From Pseudomonadota bacterium (GTDB lineage Bacteria > Pseudomonadota > Gammaproteobacteria > Burkholderiales > Burkholderiaceae_C), in the NCBI GenBank assembly GCA_018241185.1, contig JAFEEH010000263.1:1-63678 (forward strand): a stretch of 63,678 nt of DNA, written 5' to 3'. The notes beneath the pieces were generated by a model. That model saw only the letters and a program-made list of their open reading frames with translations, was not told the origin of the DNA and did not search any database. Shown here one piece after another: positions 8,250 to 16,306 of this stretch. Positions within the stretch are counted from its first letter, which is position 1. Every line of letters begins with the position of its first letter. Made by a program: the position numbers and the translations under genes.

Positions 8250-9218
8250 TCAGTCTCCTTGTCGTGCGGTGGCGAACGGGTGCTCCGCGTGCCAGTGGTG
8301 TGCGATGTCCAGGCGCCGGCAGACCCACACCCTGTCGTGCGACTGGACGTGGTCCAGGAAGCGCTGCAGTGCGGTAATGCGGCCCGGCCGCCCCAGCAGC
8401 CGGCAATGCATGCCGATGCTCATCATCTTGGGCCGGTCCTCGCCCGCCGGATCGCCCTCGGCATACAGCGCGTCGAAGCTGTCCTTGAGGTACTGGTAGA
8501 AGGGGTCGGCATGCGAATAGCCCTGCGGCAGCGCGAAGCGCATGTCATTGCAGTCGAGCGTGTAGGGCACGATGAGCTGCGGCACCTTGCTGCCGTCGGT
8601 CTTCTGCACCAGCATCCAGAAGGGCAGGTCGTCGCCGTAGTAGTCGCTGTCGTAGGCGAAGCCGCCGTAGTCGGCCACCAGGCGGTGCGTGCGGGGGCTG
8701 TCGCGGCCGGTGTACCAGCCCAGCGCGCGTTCGCCGGTGAGCTGCTCGATCGCTTCCATGCCCAGGCGCATGTGCTCGCGCTCCACGGCTTCGTCCACGT
8801 TCTGGTAGTGGATCCAGCGCCAGCCGTGGCAGGCGATCTCGTGGCCCAGTTGCTTGAAGGCGGCACTGAGTTCGGGATGTCGCTGCAGAGCCATGCCGAC
8901 GCCGAAGACCGTGAGCGGCAGTCCGCGCTTCTCGAACTCGCGCAGGATGCGCCAGACGCCCGCGCGGGAGCCGTAGTCGTAGATCCCGTCCATGCTCATG
9001 TGCCGGTCGGGGTAGCTCGCGGGGTTGAACATCTCCGACAGGAACTGCTCGGAGCCCGGGTCGCCGTGCAGCACGTGGTTCTCGCCGCCCTCTTCGTAGT
9101 TGAGGACGAACTGCACCGCGATGCGTGCGCCGCCCGGCCAGCGGGCATGCGGCGCGTCGCGGCCGTAACCGACCAGGTCGCGCGGGTAGGGCAGGGTGGA
9201 GTCGTAGACCTGGGCCAT
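8250..9218 (-). CDS. puuE: Allantoinase, polysaccharide-deacetylase type (PuuE)
   Basis: PuuE is a cofactor-free allantoinase of the NodB/polysaccharide deacetylase fold that opens allantoin to allantoate; it is unrelated to the AllB amidohydrolases. The 322-residue length and the blocks YPRDLVGYGRDAPHARWPGG, NYEEGGENHVLHGD, HEIACHGWRW and GMHCRLLGRPGR fit the family well. It lies between gntR (12 bases) and uraD-allC (4 bases) on the same strand, so the operon reads gntR-puuE-uraD/allC-M20. Confidence 0.95.
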   Translation of the reverse strand: MAQVYDSTLPYPRDLVGYGRDAPHARWPGGARIAVQFVLNYEEGGENHVLHGDPGSEQFLSEMFNPASYPDRHMSMDGIYDYGSRAGVWRILREFEKRGLPLTVFGVGMALQRHPELSAAFKQLGHEIACHGWRWIHYQNVDEAVEREHMRLGMEAIEQLTGERALGWYTGRDSPRTHRLVADYGGFAYDSDYYGDDLPFWMLVQKTDGSKVPQLIVPYTLDCNDMRFALPQGYSHADPFYQYLKDSFDALYAEGDPAGEDRPKMMSIGMHCRLLGRPGRITALQRFLDHVQSHDRVWVCRRLDIAHHWHAEHPFATARQGD

Positions 9219-9230
9219 GGATGGATCTCT

Positions 9231-9896
9231 TCAGGAAAGTGCGAGCGAGATGTCGCTCGTCGGCACCTTGCGGTCGAAGGTCAGGTTGGCTTCGACGTTC
9301 AGCAGGTGCTCGGTCATCAGGCGCACGGCGCGTTCCTCGTCCTTGGCCGCCAGGGCCTTGACGATGTCGGCGTGCTCGTCGTTCGAATGTTCGGCGGCGC
9401 TGGAGCTCTGGTACATGAGCGTGATGAGGGCGCAGCGCGAGATCAGCTCGCCCAGCATCTGCGCCAGCACCTGGTTGCCCATGAGTTCGGCCATGCGCAC
9501 ATGGAAGTCGCCCAGCAGTTCGGTGCGCCCCGAGACGTCCTGGCCGTCGACGGCCGCCTTCTCCTGCGCCACATGCTCACGCAGTGCGCGGATCTTGGCG
9601 GGCGTGACCTGGCGCACGAATTCGCGCGTCATCGCCGCCTCGAGCATGCGGCGCACCGCGAAGACCTGGCGGGCCTCGTCGACCGCCGGTGCGGCCACGA
9701 AAGCGCCGCGTGCGGGCTCGAGCCGGATCAGCCGGTTCTGCGAGAGCTGGAACAGCGCCTGGCGCACCAGCGTGCGCGAGACGCCGAAGTGGTCGGCCAG
9801 CTTCTGCTCGGCGAGCTTGCTCCCCGGCTGCAGCCGGTGCTCCACAATGGCCTTGGTCAGGGCATCGACGATCGCGCGTGTCGTGGTCGGCTCCAT
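9231..9896 (-). CDS. GntR-family transcriptional regulator (FCD type), probable urate/allantoin regulator
   Basis: The protein has 221 residues if it starts at the Met at 9896 (MEPTTTRAIV); in-frame Mets at 9905 and 9935 are less likely because they run into the operator. It has an N-terminal winged helix (EQKLADHFGVSRTLVRQAL) and a C-terminal FCD ligand-binding domain with FHVRMAEL and HADIVKALAAKD. It heads the minus-strand ureide operon and is divergent from uraH. The palindrome TGTATACA in its own promoter recurs before puuD, so it probably represses this set and responds to a pathway intermediate. HpxS/HpxU-type roles are an analogy only. Confidence 0.87.
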   Translation of the reverse strand: MEPTTTRAIVDALTKAIVEHRLQPGSKLAEQKLADHFGVSRTLVRQALFQLSQNRLIRLEPARGAFVAAPAVDEARQVFAVRRMLEAAMTREFVRQVTPAKIRALREHVAQEKAAVDGQDVSGRTELLGDFHVRMAELMGNQVLAQMLGELISRCALITLMYQSSSAAEHSNDEHADIVKALAAKDEERAVRLMTEHLLNVEANLTFDRKVPTSDISLALS

Positions 9897-9926
9897 GCGG
9901 GGCATGATAGTGCTGCACGGCAAATC

Positions 9927-9934
9927 TGTATACA
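9927..9934. promoter_or_regulatory. Probable GntR operator between gntR and uraH
   Basis: TGTATACA is a perfect 8-bp palindrome of the type FCD-GntR proteins bind, in the 91-base gap between gntR and uraH. The ten bases TGTATACACT recur before puuD at 11950-11959. The site overlaps plausible -10 positions for both genes, which would fit repression. Confidence 0.6.
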
Positions 9935-9987
9935 CTTTTGTCGACCAAACCCCATCATTGAATCTTCAGCCAGCAAGGAGTAGCCCC

Positions 9988-10338
9988 ATGGGCCTGAGCA
10001 CCCACGTACTGGACACGATGCACGGCTGCCCCGCGGCGGGCATGGACGTCGCGCTCTACACCACCGAGGGCGAGGCCGCGACGCTGGTGCGCCGCTTCAC
10101 GCTCAACCACGACGGGCGCAGCGATGCGCCGCTGTACGACAACAGCAACTTGAAGGTCGGCACCTACCGGCTGGTGTTCGACGTGGCGGGCTACTTCAAG
10201 GCGCGCGGTGTCGAACTGCCGCAGCCCAACTTCCTGAATCGCGTGGCGCTGGACTTCGGCATCGCGCACACCGACCAGCACTACCACGTGCCCCTGCTGG
10301 TGAGTCCGTGGAGCTATTCCACGTACCGCGGCTCCTGA
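9988..10338 (+). CDS. uraH: 5-hydroxyisourate hydrolase (transthyretin-like)
   Basis: UraH hydrolyses 5-hydroxyisourate to OHCU, the substrate of UraD. The 116-residue length, the N-terminal STHVLDTMHGCPA, the central RRFTLNHDGR and the C-terminal tetrapeptide YRGS are the family hallmarks. The start has a clear AAGGAG ribosome site (9975-9980). The gene is divergent from gntR-puuE-uraD/allC and shares their control region. Confidence 0.96.
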   Translation: MGLSTHVLDTMHGCPAAGMDVALYTTEGEAATLVRRFTLNHDGRSDAPLYDNSNLKVGTYRLVFDVAGYFKARGVELPQPNFLNRVALDFGIAHTDQHYHVPLLVSPWSYSTYRGS

Positions 10339-10350
10339 GCAGATTTCATG

Positions 10351-10409
10351 GACGAATCGGGCTGCAGCGCCCGCAGGACGGGCGCCACCAGCTATCTTTT
10401 CGATAGCAA
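10351..10409 (-). repeat. Dispersed two-hairpin repeat, copy C
   Basis: It lies 12 bases after uraH and holds both stems: GCGCCCG/CGGGCGC near 10368-10384 and GCTATC-TTTTC-GATAGC at 10391-10407. Read on the minus strand it has the same order as the copies at 16197, 17599 and 53728. It sits between convergent genes and could terminate either. Confidence 0.8.
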
Positions 10410-10428
10410 GGCGATGTGCGTCGCCGCT

Positions 10429-10929
10429 TCAGGGCGCCGCCTGCAACTGCCCTTCGCTCAGCGTGTCGAGCTGAAAGCGGCCACTCTCGTCCCACAGCCA
10501 GGTGTCGGTCCACACGACGGCGCCGAGGCGTGGAGACACGGGGTAGGGCGCTGCCGCGAGCACCGTGCGCTCGATGCCGGCGATCGCGTCGGGCGCATGC
10601 TGGGGTGCGCGCAGCCAGTGCAACGACGTCACCTGGCCCGCCGCGTCGATGCTCACCTGCAGCGTGCCGATGGCGTACAGCAGCGGCGGCAACTGGCCGC
10701 GGTAGATCCGGCTGCCGTTGAGCGCATAGATATGGCGGGCGGCATCGCGCTTGTAGTCGCGCGCGCTGGCGGCGCTGGAGCTGGCCGCGCGCCCGCCCGA
10801 GGCGGTGGGCGCCGCATCGGACAACTGGCCGGGGACCTTGCCGCCGGTGCCGCAGCCGGCGAGCCACAGGGCAGCGAGCAGCGCCGCGCCCATCGAGAGC
10901 CGGCGGATCGAGGTGGACGAACGCATCAT
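10429..10929 (-). CDS. Predicted lipoprotein with a TonB-C-like domain
   Basis: The 166-residue protein begins MMRSSTSIRRLS and has a lipoprotein signal with the lipobox LAGC, so it is probably anchored in the periplasm. A low-complexity Ala/Ser linker is followed by about 95 residues (IYRGQLPPLLYAIGTLQVSI, then a helix, then PRLGAVVWTDTWLWD). This pattern resembles the C-terminal domain of TonB/TolA-like energy transducers. It is convergent with uraH and divergent from xdhC, and nothing links it to purines. Confidence 0.72.
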   Translation of the reverse strand: MMRSSTSIRRLSMGAALLAALWLAGCGTGGKVPGQLSDAAPTASGGRAASSSAASARDYKRDAARHIYALNGSRIYRGQLPPLLYAIGTLQVSIDAAGQVTSLHWLRAPQHAPDAIAGIERTVLAAAPYPVSPRLGAVVWTDTWLWDESGRFQLDTLSEGQLQAAP

Positions 10930-10993
10930 GCGCGGGGTTATACCTGCTGCCTGCCCGCACGCGGTGACGGAAGGTGTCGCGTGAACGCAGCGC

Positions 10994-11064
10994 CGGGCCG
11001 CCCCCAGCACATTCGCGCCCCCTTGGGGGGCAGCGAGGACACGCAGTGCCGAGCCTGGGGGCCC
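10994..11064. repeat. GC-rich hairpin repeat (type II) directly before xdhC
   Basis: CCCCCAG (11001-11007) pairs with CTGGGGG (11055-11061) around an inner CCCCC-TT-GGGGG. The reverse complement of 14841-14909, inside the glycerate kinase gene, aligns to it with GGGCCGCCCC at one end and CCTGGGGGC at the other. The only Gly-rich ribosome-site candidate for xdhC lies in this stem. Confidence 0.6.
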
Positions 11065-11066
11065 TC

Positions 11067-11897
11067 ATGACCGTCGGTGTGGGCGCGCTCGACGAGTGCC
11101 TGGCGCGGCTCGCGCGCGAGGACGGCGTGCTGGTGCGCGTCGACGCCACGCAGGGCTCGGCCCCGCGCGAGGCCGGCACCTGGATGGCCGTGTGGCGCAA
11201 CGCGCTCACCGGCACCATCGGCGGCGGGCAACTCGAGTTCCAGGCCATCCAGGCGGCACGTGCGCTGCTCGATCGTGAAGCCGGGGCGCCGCCCGAATCG
11301 GCCCCGTCGCGCTACCCGCTCGGCCCCAGCCTGGGCCAGTGTTGCGGCGGCGTCGTGTTCCTGCGCTATGAACGCATCGGCCCGGCCGACGCCCATCGCC
11401 TGCGCCGCGAACTGACCGAGCATCTTCGCCCCGTGGCGCTCTTCGGCGGCGGCCACGTCGGTGCGGCCATCGCACGGCTGCTGTCGAAGCTGCCGTACGC
11501 GGTGCGCTGGATCGACAGCCGCGACGGCGTGTTTCCGCTCGAACTGCCCGCCCAGGTGCACACCGAGCACAGCGAGCCGGTGCAGGACGCGGTGGCCGAC
11601 CTCCCGGCCGGCTCGCACGTGCTCATCATGAGTTTCAGCCACGCCGAAGACCTGGACATCGTCATCGCCTGCCTCAGGCGCCTGCGCGAGCGCGCCGACC
11701 TGCCCTACGTCGGCCTCATCGGCAGCAGGACCAAGTGGGCCACCTTCCGCCATCGCCTGGAGGCGCGCGGCTTTGCGGAGGCGGAGATGGACCGCATCAC
11801 CTGTCCCATCGGCGTGCCGGGCATCACCGGCAAGGAGCCCGAAGTGATCGCGGTCGCGGTGGCGGCACAGTTATTGCAAATTCGCGAACGGGCCTAG
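11067..11897 (+). CDS. xdhC: Xanthine dehydrogenase accessory protein XdhC
   Basis: XdhC binds molybdenum cofactor, helps install its terminal sulfur, and loads it into XdhB. The 276-residue protein has the N-terminal XdhC/CoxI domain with TIGGGQLE and the cysteine motif LGQCCGGV, and a C-terminal Rossmann-like domain starting LFGGGHVGAAIA. The family's GLIGS and CPIGVPG-ITGKEPEVIA motifs are also present. The ATG at 11067 directly follows a GC-rich hairpin. The gene lies about 24 kb from xdhA-xdhB, beside urate genes instead, which is less common than an xdhABC operon. Confidence 0.94.
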   Translation: MTVGVGALDECLARLAREDGVLVRVDATQGSAPREAGTWMAVWRNALTGTIGGGQLEFQAIQAARALLDREAGAPPESAPSRYPLGPSLGQCCGGVVFLRYERIGPADAHRLRRELTEHLRPVALFGGGHVGAAIARLLSKLPYAVRWIDSRDGVFPLELPAQVHTEHSEPVQDAVADLPAGSHVLIMSFSHAEDLDIVIACLRRLRERADLPYVGLIGSRTKWATFRHRLEARGFAEAEMDRITCPIGVPGITGKEPEVIAVAVAAQLLQIRERA

Positions 11898-11949
11898 GGT
11901 TTCCCACGAGAGGGTGCCGAACGAAAAACCACGATGCAAGCCCTCAAAC

Positions 11950-11957
11950 TGTATACA
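11950..11957. promoter_or_regulatory. Probable GntR operator before puuD
   Basis: TGTATACA lies in the 198-base gap before puuD, inside the same ten bases (TGTATACACT) as the gntR-uraH site. This links puuD to the ureide genes. No other copy was noticed in the intergenic gaps by eye. Confidence 0.6.
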
Positions 11958-12095
11958 CTCCAGTCCACAACACGCCGCAGCGGAGCGCGATGCATCCCCA
12001 CGATGCCGACGTTCGCGGCCCTTTCTCTGCTCACAGAGCCCGCGGTGGTGAGCAGGCCGGAATGCGGCGCCATGGCGCGCCGCGAGGGTTGAGCG

Positions 12096-13301
12096 ATGGA
12101 AAGCTATTACCTCGACTGGGCCAACCTGCTGCTGCGCTGGGTCCACGTCATCACCGCGATCGCATGGATCGGCGCGTCCTTCTACTTCGTGATGCTGGAC
12201 AACAGCCTCGAGAAGCCGCAGGACCAGGAATCGCTCGACAAGGGCGTGGGCGGCGAGCAGTGGGCCGTGCACGGCGGCGGCTTCTACAACATGCAGAAGT
12301 ACCTGCTGGCCCCGAAGAAGCTGCCCGACCACCTGCACTGGTCGTACTGGGAGAGCTATTCCACCTGGATCTCGGGCTTCACGCTGTTCACGATGTCCTA
12401 TCTGTGGAACGCGAGCACCTACCTGATCGACAAGTCCAAGATGGACTGGCAGCCCGGCGCCGCCATCGGCGTGGCGCTGGCCTTCTTCGTCGTCTTCTGG
12501 ATGGTGTACGACGGCATCTGCCAGGTCTTCGGGCGCCGCAAGAACGGCGACACCATCGTCGGCGTGCTGGTCGCGCTCTTCATCGCCTTCGCGACCTGGC
12601 TGGCCTGCCAGTGGTTCGCCGGGCGCGCGGCCTTCCTGCTGGTGGGCGCGATGATGGCCACGACCATGAGCGCCAACGTGTTCTTCTGGATCATCCCCGG
12701 TCAGCGCAAGAACGTGGCGGCGCTGCGCGAGGGCAAGCCCGTCGACCCGGTGCACGGCCAGCGCGGCAAGCAGCGCAGCGTGCACAACACCTACTTCACG
12801 CTGCCGGTGCTGTTCGCGATGCTGAGCAACCACTACAGCTTCACCTACACGCACAAGTACAACTGGATCGTGCTGCTGCTCATCATGCTGGGCGGCGCGG
12901 CGATTCGCCAGTTCTTCGTGGTGCGGCATCGCTTCAAGCTGGGCAATGCGAAGAACCCGCTGCCCTACGCACTCTTCGGCATCGCCGTGCTGGGCCTGAC
13001 CATCGTGTGGATGAAGCCCGAGCCGCTCGCCGCGCCGGCGCCGTCGGCTGCCGCGGCGCCGGTCTCCTACGCTGAAGTCCAGAAGGTGCTCGAGCAGCGC
13101 TGCTACATGTGCCACGGTGCCGCCGTGCAGATGAAGAACGTGCGCCTGGACACCCCCGACCAGGTGGCCGCCCATGCGCAGGCTGTCTACCAGCAGGTGG
13201 TCGTGACGAAGATCATGCCGATGAACAACGCCACCGGCATCACCGATGCCGAGCGCGCGCTGGTCGGCAAGTGGTTCAACAGCGGCGCCAAGACGAACTG
13301 A
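12096..13301 (+). CDS. puuD: Membrane urate hydroxylase with C-terminal cytochrome c domain (PuuD)
   Basis: PuuD oxidises urate to 5-hydroxyisourate in the inner membrane and passes electrons to a cytochrome instead of oxygen. The 401-residue protein has about eight hydrophobic helices (first one WVHVITAIAWIGASFYFVM) and then an Ala/Pro linker. A C-terminal heme-c domain carries CYMCH at residues 336-340 and a likely axial Met in KIMPMNN. The product feeds UraH. The gene is monocistronic-looking and has the TGTATACACT site upstream. It replaces the soluble uricase found in other bacteria. Confidence 0.94.
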   Translation: MESYYLDWANLLLRWVHVITAIAWIGASFYFVMLDNSLEKPQDQESLDKGVGGEQWAVHGGGFYNMQKYLLAPKKLPDHLHWSYWESYSTWISGFTLFTMSYLWNASTYLIDKSKMDWQPGAAIGVALAFFVVFWMVYDGICQVFGRRKNGDTIVGVLVALFIAFATWLACQWFAGRAAFLLVGAMMATTMSANVFFWIIPGQRKNVAALREGKPVDPVHGQRGKQRSVHNTYFTLPVLFAMLSNHYSFTYTHKYNWIVLLLIMLGGAAIRQFFVVRHRFKLGNAKNPLPYALFGIAVLGLTIVWMKPEPLAAPAPSAAAAPVSYAEVQKVLEQRCYMCHGAAVQMKNVRLDTPDQVAAHAQAVYQQVVVTKIMPMNNATGITDAERALVGKWFNSGAKTN

Positions 13302-13335
13302 GGTGCGGCCGCCGCGGCGACCGCACATCGGACAC

Positions 13336-14754
13336 TCAACGCGCGGCTTCCGCCAATTCCACCGCGAGCCGGTTGTGACGCTCGATCAGCGGTTCCAGTT
13401 CGACGGTGGCCAGGCGCCCTTGGCGCACCACCACGCGACCGTTGACCACCGTGTACGCCGCCTGCGGGCTGGCGCACAGCAGCAGGCTGGCGACCGGGTC
13501 GTGCACCGCGCCGCCGGCGAAGGCGAGGGTGCGCAGGTCGAACAGCGCCAGGTCGGCGCACATGCCCGGGGCCAGGTGGCCGATGTCGCTGCGGCCCAGC
13601 ACCTGCGCACCGCCGCGGGTGGCCACCTCGAGCACGTTGCGCGCCGTCATCTCGGCCGGGCCGTGGTCGCAGCCGAAATCCCAACGGCCATCGGGCCCGA
13701 TGGCCGGGGCGTCCAGCGAGCGCCGCACGCGCGCCAGCAGCAGCGCCTGCCGCGCCTCGCCCACCATGTGCGCGCCGTCGTTGCTGGCGCTGCCGTCCAC
13801 GCCCAGGCCCACGGACACGCCGGCGTCGAGCATCTGCCGCAGCGGTGCGATGCCCGAGGCCAGCCGCATGTTGCTGCAGGGGCAGTGGGCCACGCCCGTG
13901 CGCGTGCGCGCGAAGAGGCCGATGCCCGGCGCGTCGAGCTTCACGCAGTGCGCGTGCCACACGTCCTCGCCCAGCCAGCCCAGGTCCTGCGCGTACTCGG
14001 CCGGCGTGCAGTCGAACTTCTCGCGCGTGTAGGCGATGTCGTGGTCGTTCTCGGCCAGGTGGGTATGCAACCGCACCTTGTACGCGCGTGCGAGCCGGGC
14101 CGACTCGCGCATCAGGTCGCGGCTGACCGAAAAGGGCGAGCACGGCGCCACCGCCACGTTCACCATCGCGCCGTGCGACACGTCGTGCCACGCCTCGATG
14201 AGGCGCTGCGTGTCGGCGAGGATGGCGTCCTCCTTCTCGACCACGCGGTCGGGGGGCAACCCGCCCTGCGAGGCGCCCAGGCTCATGCTGCCGCGCGATG
14301 CGGTGAAGCGCATGCCGATCTGCGCGGCGGCCTCGATGCTGTCGTCCAGCCGCACGCCGTTGGGATAGATGTAGAGGTGGTCGCTGCTGGTGGTGCAGCC
14401 CGACAGCAGCAACTCGGCCATCGCCACCTGCGTCGACACCTGCACCATCTCCGGCGTCAGCCCGGCCCAGATCGGGTACAGCCCGCGCAGCCAGCCGAAG
14501 AGCTCGGCGTCCTGCGTCGCGGGGATCGCCCGGGTCAGCGATTGATACATGTGATGATGCGTGTTGACCATGCCCGGCATGACCAGATGGCCCCGCGCAT
14601 CGATCACCTCGTCGGCCTCGGCGGGCAGATCGGCCGCCGGGCCGATGGCCGCGATGCGATGTCCGTCCACCAGCACCGAGGCGCCGCGCAGCTCGCGCCG
14701 CTGATCGTCGAATGTGGCCACGCAGTCGGCGTTGTGGATCAGCAAGGTCGTCAT
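13336..14754 (-). CDS. Amidohydrolase, probable 8-oxoguanine deaminase
   Basis: The 472-residue protein belongs to the ATZ/TRZ-type amidohydrolases. Metal-site motifs are NTHHHMYQSLTRA, HTHLAENDHD, the WHAHCVKLD block and GVDGSASND. These, with FGWLRGLYPIW and TSSDHLYIYPNG, resemble characterised bacterial 8-oxoguanine deaminases, which turn 8-oxoguanine directly into urate. Lying next to puuD fits that product. The start MTTLLIHNADC at 14754 is clear; the open frame runs on upstream antisense to the kinase, but that part is not coding. A hydroxyatrazine-type chlorohydrolase is the main alternative. Confidence 0.85.
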   Translation of the reverse strand: MTTLLIHNADCVATFDDQRRELRGASVLVDGHRIAAIGPAADLPAEADEVIDARGHLVMPGMVNTHHHMYQSLTRAIPATQDAELFGWLRGLYPIWAGLTPEMVQVSTQVAMAELLLSGCTTSSDHLYIYPNGVRLDDSIEAAAQIGMRFTASRGSMSLGASQGGLPPDRVVEKEDAILADTQRLIEAWHDVSHGAMVNVAVAPCSPFSVSRDLMRESARLARAYKVRLHTHLAENDHDIAYTREKFDCTPAEYAQDLGWLGEDVWHAHCVKLDAPGIGLFARTRTGVAHCPCSNMRLASGIAPLRQMLDAGVSVGLGVDGSASNDGAHMVGEARQALLLARVRRSLDAPAIGPDGRWDFGCDHGPAEMTARNVLEVATRGGAQVLGRSDIGHLAPGMCADLALFDLRTLAFAGGAVHDPVASLLLCASPQAAYTVVNGRVVVRQGRLATVELEPLIERHNRLAVELAEAAR

Positions 14755-14799
14755 TGAGCAAAGCCTTTTCTTGTTGTCGAACAAAAACGGAGACCGACC

Positions 14800-16212
14800 A
14801 TGATGGCATCGAAGCTGCCAACACCCAAGCCGAACGGCAGCCCCCAGGACTCGGCTGCGCCGACTCCGTCCCCCGAGGGGAGCAAGAAAACTTGGGGCGG
14901 CCCGGCGTTTTCTTGTGAGAACCCGCGCGGCTTCCTCGAATACCTTTACCGCGCCGCTGTCACGCGCGCGCTGCCGCTGGCCAACATGGGCGCCTTCCTG
15001 CCGCGGCCGCCGAAGGGCCGCACGCTGGTGCTGGGTGCCGGCAAGGCGGGCGGGTCGATGGCGCAGGCGCTCGAAGCGCTGTGGCCGGCCGATGCGCCGC
15101 TCGAAGGCCTGGTGGTCACGCGCTACGAGCACATCCCGCCGCGGCCCGAAGGATTGAAGCAGCGCATCGAGGTCGTCGAGGCCGCGCATCCCGTGCCCGA
15201 CGAGGCCGGGCAGCGCGCCGCCGAGCGCATGCTCGCGCTCACCGACGGGCTGACCGCCGACGACCTCGTGCTGTGCCTCATCTCGGGCGGCGGCTCGGCC
15301 CTGCTGACGCTGCCCGCAGAGGGCCTGACGCTGGCCGACAAGCAGCGCATCAACAGGGAGCTGCTCGAATCGGGCGCGCACATCGGCGAGATGAATTGCG
15401 TGCGCAAACACCTTTCGCGGATCAAGGGCGGTAGGCTGGCGGCAGCGTGCGCACCGGCGCAGGTGGTCACGCTCACCATCAGCGACGTGCCGGGCGACGA
15501 CCCGGCCATCATCGCCAGCGGCCCCACCGTGCCCGACGCCACCACCTGCGCCGATGCGCTGGCCATCCTTGCGCGCTACCGCATCGACGTGCCGCCCGCC
15601 GTGCGCGCGGCGCTCGAAAGCGGCGCGCTCGAAACCCCCAAGCCGGGCGATGCCGTCTTCGCCGGCCACGTGACGCAGCTGATCGCCACGCCGCAGCAGT
15701 CGCTCGAGGCCGCAGCCGAGGCGGCGCGCGCCGCGGGCATCGAGGCGCACATCCTCAGCGACGAGATGGAAGGGGAGTCGCGCGAGGTCGGCAAGGTGCA
15801 CGGCGCGCTGGCCCGCGCCGTCGCGCAGCGCGGTGCGCCCTTTGCGCGGCCCTGCGTCATCCTGTCGGGCGGCGAGACCACCGTCACCATCCGGCAGCGC
15901 CCCGCGGGCGCGCCGAAGGGCCGCGGCGGGCGCGCGGGCGAGTTCTGCATGGGCCTGGCCGGCGCTCTCATGGGCCAGCCCGGCGTGTGGGCGCTGGCGG
16001 CCGACACCGACGGCATCGACGGCGTCGAGGACAACGCAGGCGCCGTCGTGACGCCCGACACGCTGGCCCGCGCCGAAGCGGCCGGCCACAAGCTGGCCGC
16101 CTTCATGGACCGCAACGACGCCTACGGCTACTTCGACGCCCTCGGCGATCTCGTCGTCACCGGCCCCACGCACACCAACGTCAACGACTTCCGGGCGCTA
16201 TTGATTCTGTAG
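14800..16212 (+). CDS. Glycerate 2-kinase (MOFRL family)
   Basis: This kinase phosphorylates D-glycerate to 2-phosphoglycerate and would collect carbon from glyoxylate. Of 470 residues, those from about 43 on match the family: LVLGAGKAGGSM, LISGGGSALLTLP, SGPTVPD, the C-terminal MOFRL domain with LSGGETTVTI, and ADTDGIDG. The first 40 or so residues (Pro/Ser/Gly-rich, ending SKKTWGGPAF) come from a GC-rich repeat and are not typical. No in-frame start lies after them and before the conserved FLEYLYRAAV, and a GGAG site precedes the ATG at 14800. The stop codon TAG falls inside a second repeat. Confidence 0.9.
   Translation: MMASKLPTPKPNGSPQDSAAPTPSPEGSKKTWGGPAFSCENPRGFLEYLYRAAVTRALPLANMGAFLPRPPKGRTLVLGAGKAGGSMAQALEALWPADAPLEGLVVTRYEHIPPRPEGLKQRIEVVEAAHPVPDEAGQRAAERMLALTDGLTADDLVLCLISGGGSALLTLPAEGLTLADKQRINRELLESGAHIGEMNCVRKHLSRIKGGRLAAACAPAQVVTLTISDVPGDDPAIIASGPTVPDATTCADALAILARYRIDVPPAVRAALESGALETPKPGDAVFAGHVTQLIATPQQSLEAAAEAARAAGIEAHILSDEMEGESREVGKVHGALARAVAQRGAPFARPCVILSGGETTVTIRQRPAGAPKGRGGRAGEFCMGLAGALMGQPGVWALAADTDGIDGVEDNAGAVVTPDTLARAEAAGHKLAAFMDRNDAYGYFDALGDLVVTGPTHTNVNDFRALLIL
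14841..14909. repeat. GC-rich hairpin repeat (type II) inside the 5' end of the kinase gene
   Basis: The stretch CCCCCAGGACTCGG to CTTGGGGCGGCCC is an inverted relative of 10994-11064. It is translated as the Pro/Ser/Gly-rich N-terminal extension of the glycerate kinase. Confidence 0.55.
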
Positions 16213-16258
16213 CGCCTTGCGCAGGCAGGGCGCGCGCTGCAGGCCATTTTTCTTTGAA
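16197..16258 (+). repeat. Dispersed two-hairpin repeat, copy D, supplying the kinase stop codon
   Basis: GCTAT-TGATTCT-GTAGC forms the first stem and overlaps the last codons of the kinase gene; the TAG stop at 16210-16212 is part of the repeat. A weaker second stem and the conserved GCTGCAGGCC and TTTGAA tail follow. Because the stem begins in coding sequence, the last three residues (Leu-Ile-Leu) are repeat-encoded. Confidence 0.75.
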
Positions 16259-16306
16259 TCCACCCATTCGAACGCATAATTGGACGCCGTCCACATCGAT
16301 CCTGCC

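Noticed and set aside
14755-16173. Upstream extension of the 8-oxoguanine-type deaminase frame to 945 codons
   Set aside because: The extension is antisense to the glycerate kinase and lacks recognisable domains; the deaminase family starts at MTTLLIHNADC (14754).
5205-16212. Recent horizontal acquisition of the ureide block
   Set aside because: Base composition and codon use look the same as in dcd, apaH and the helicase gene, and no integrase, tRNA or IS boundary is visible.
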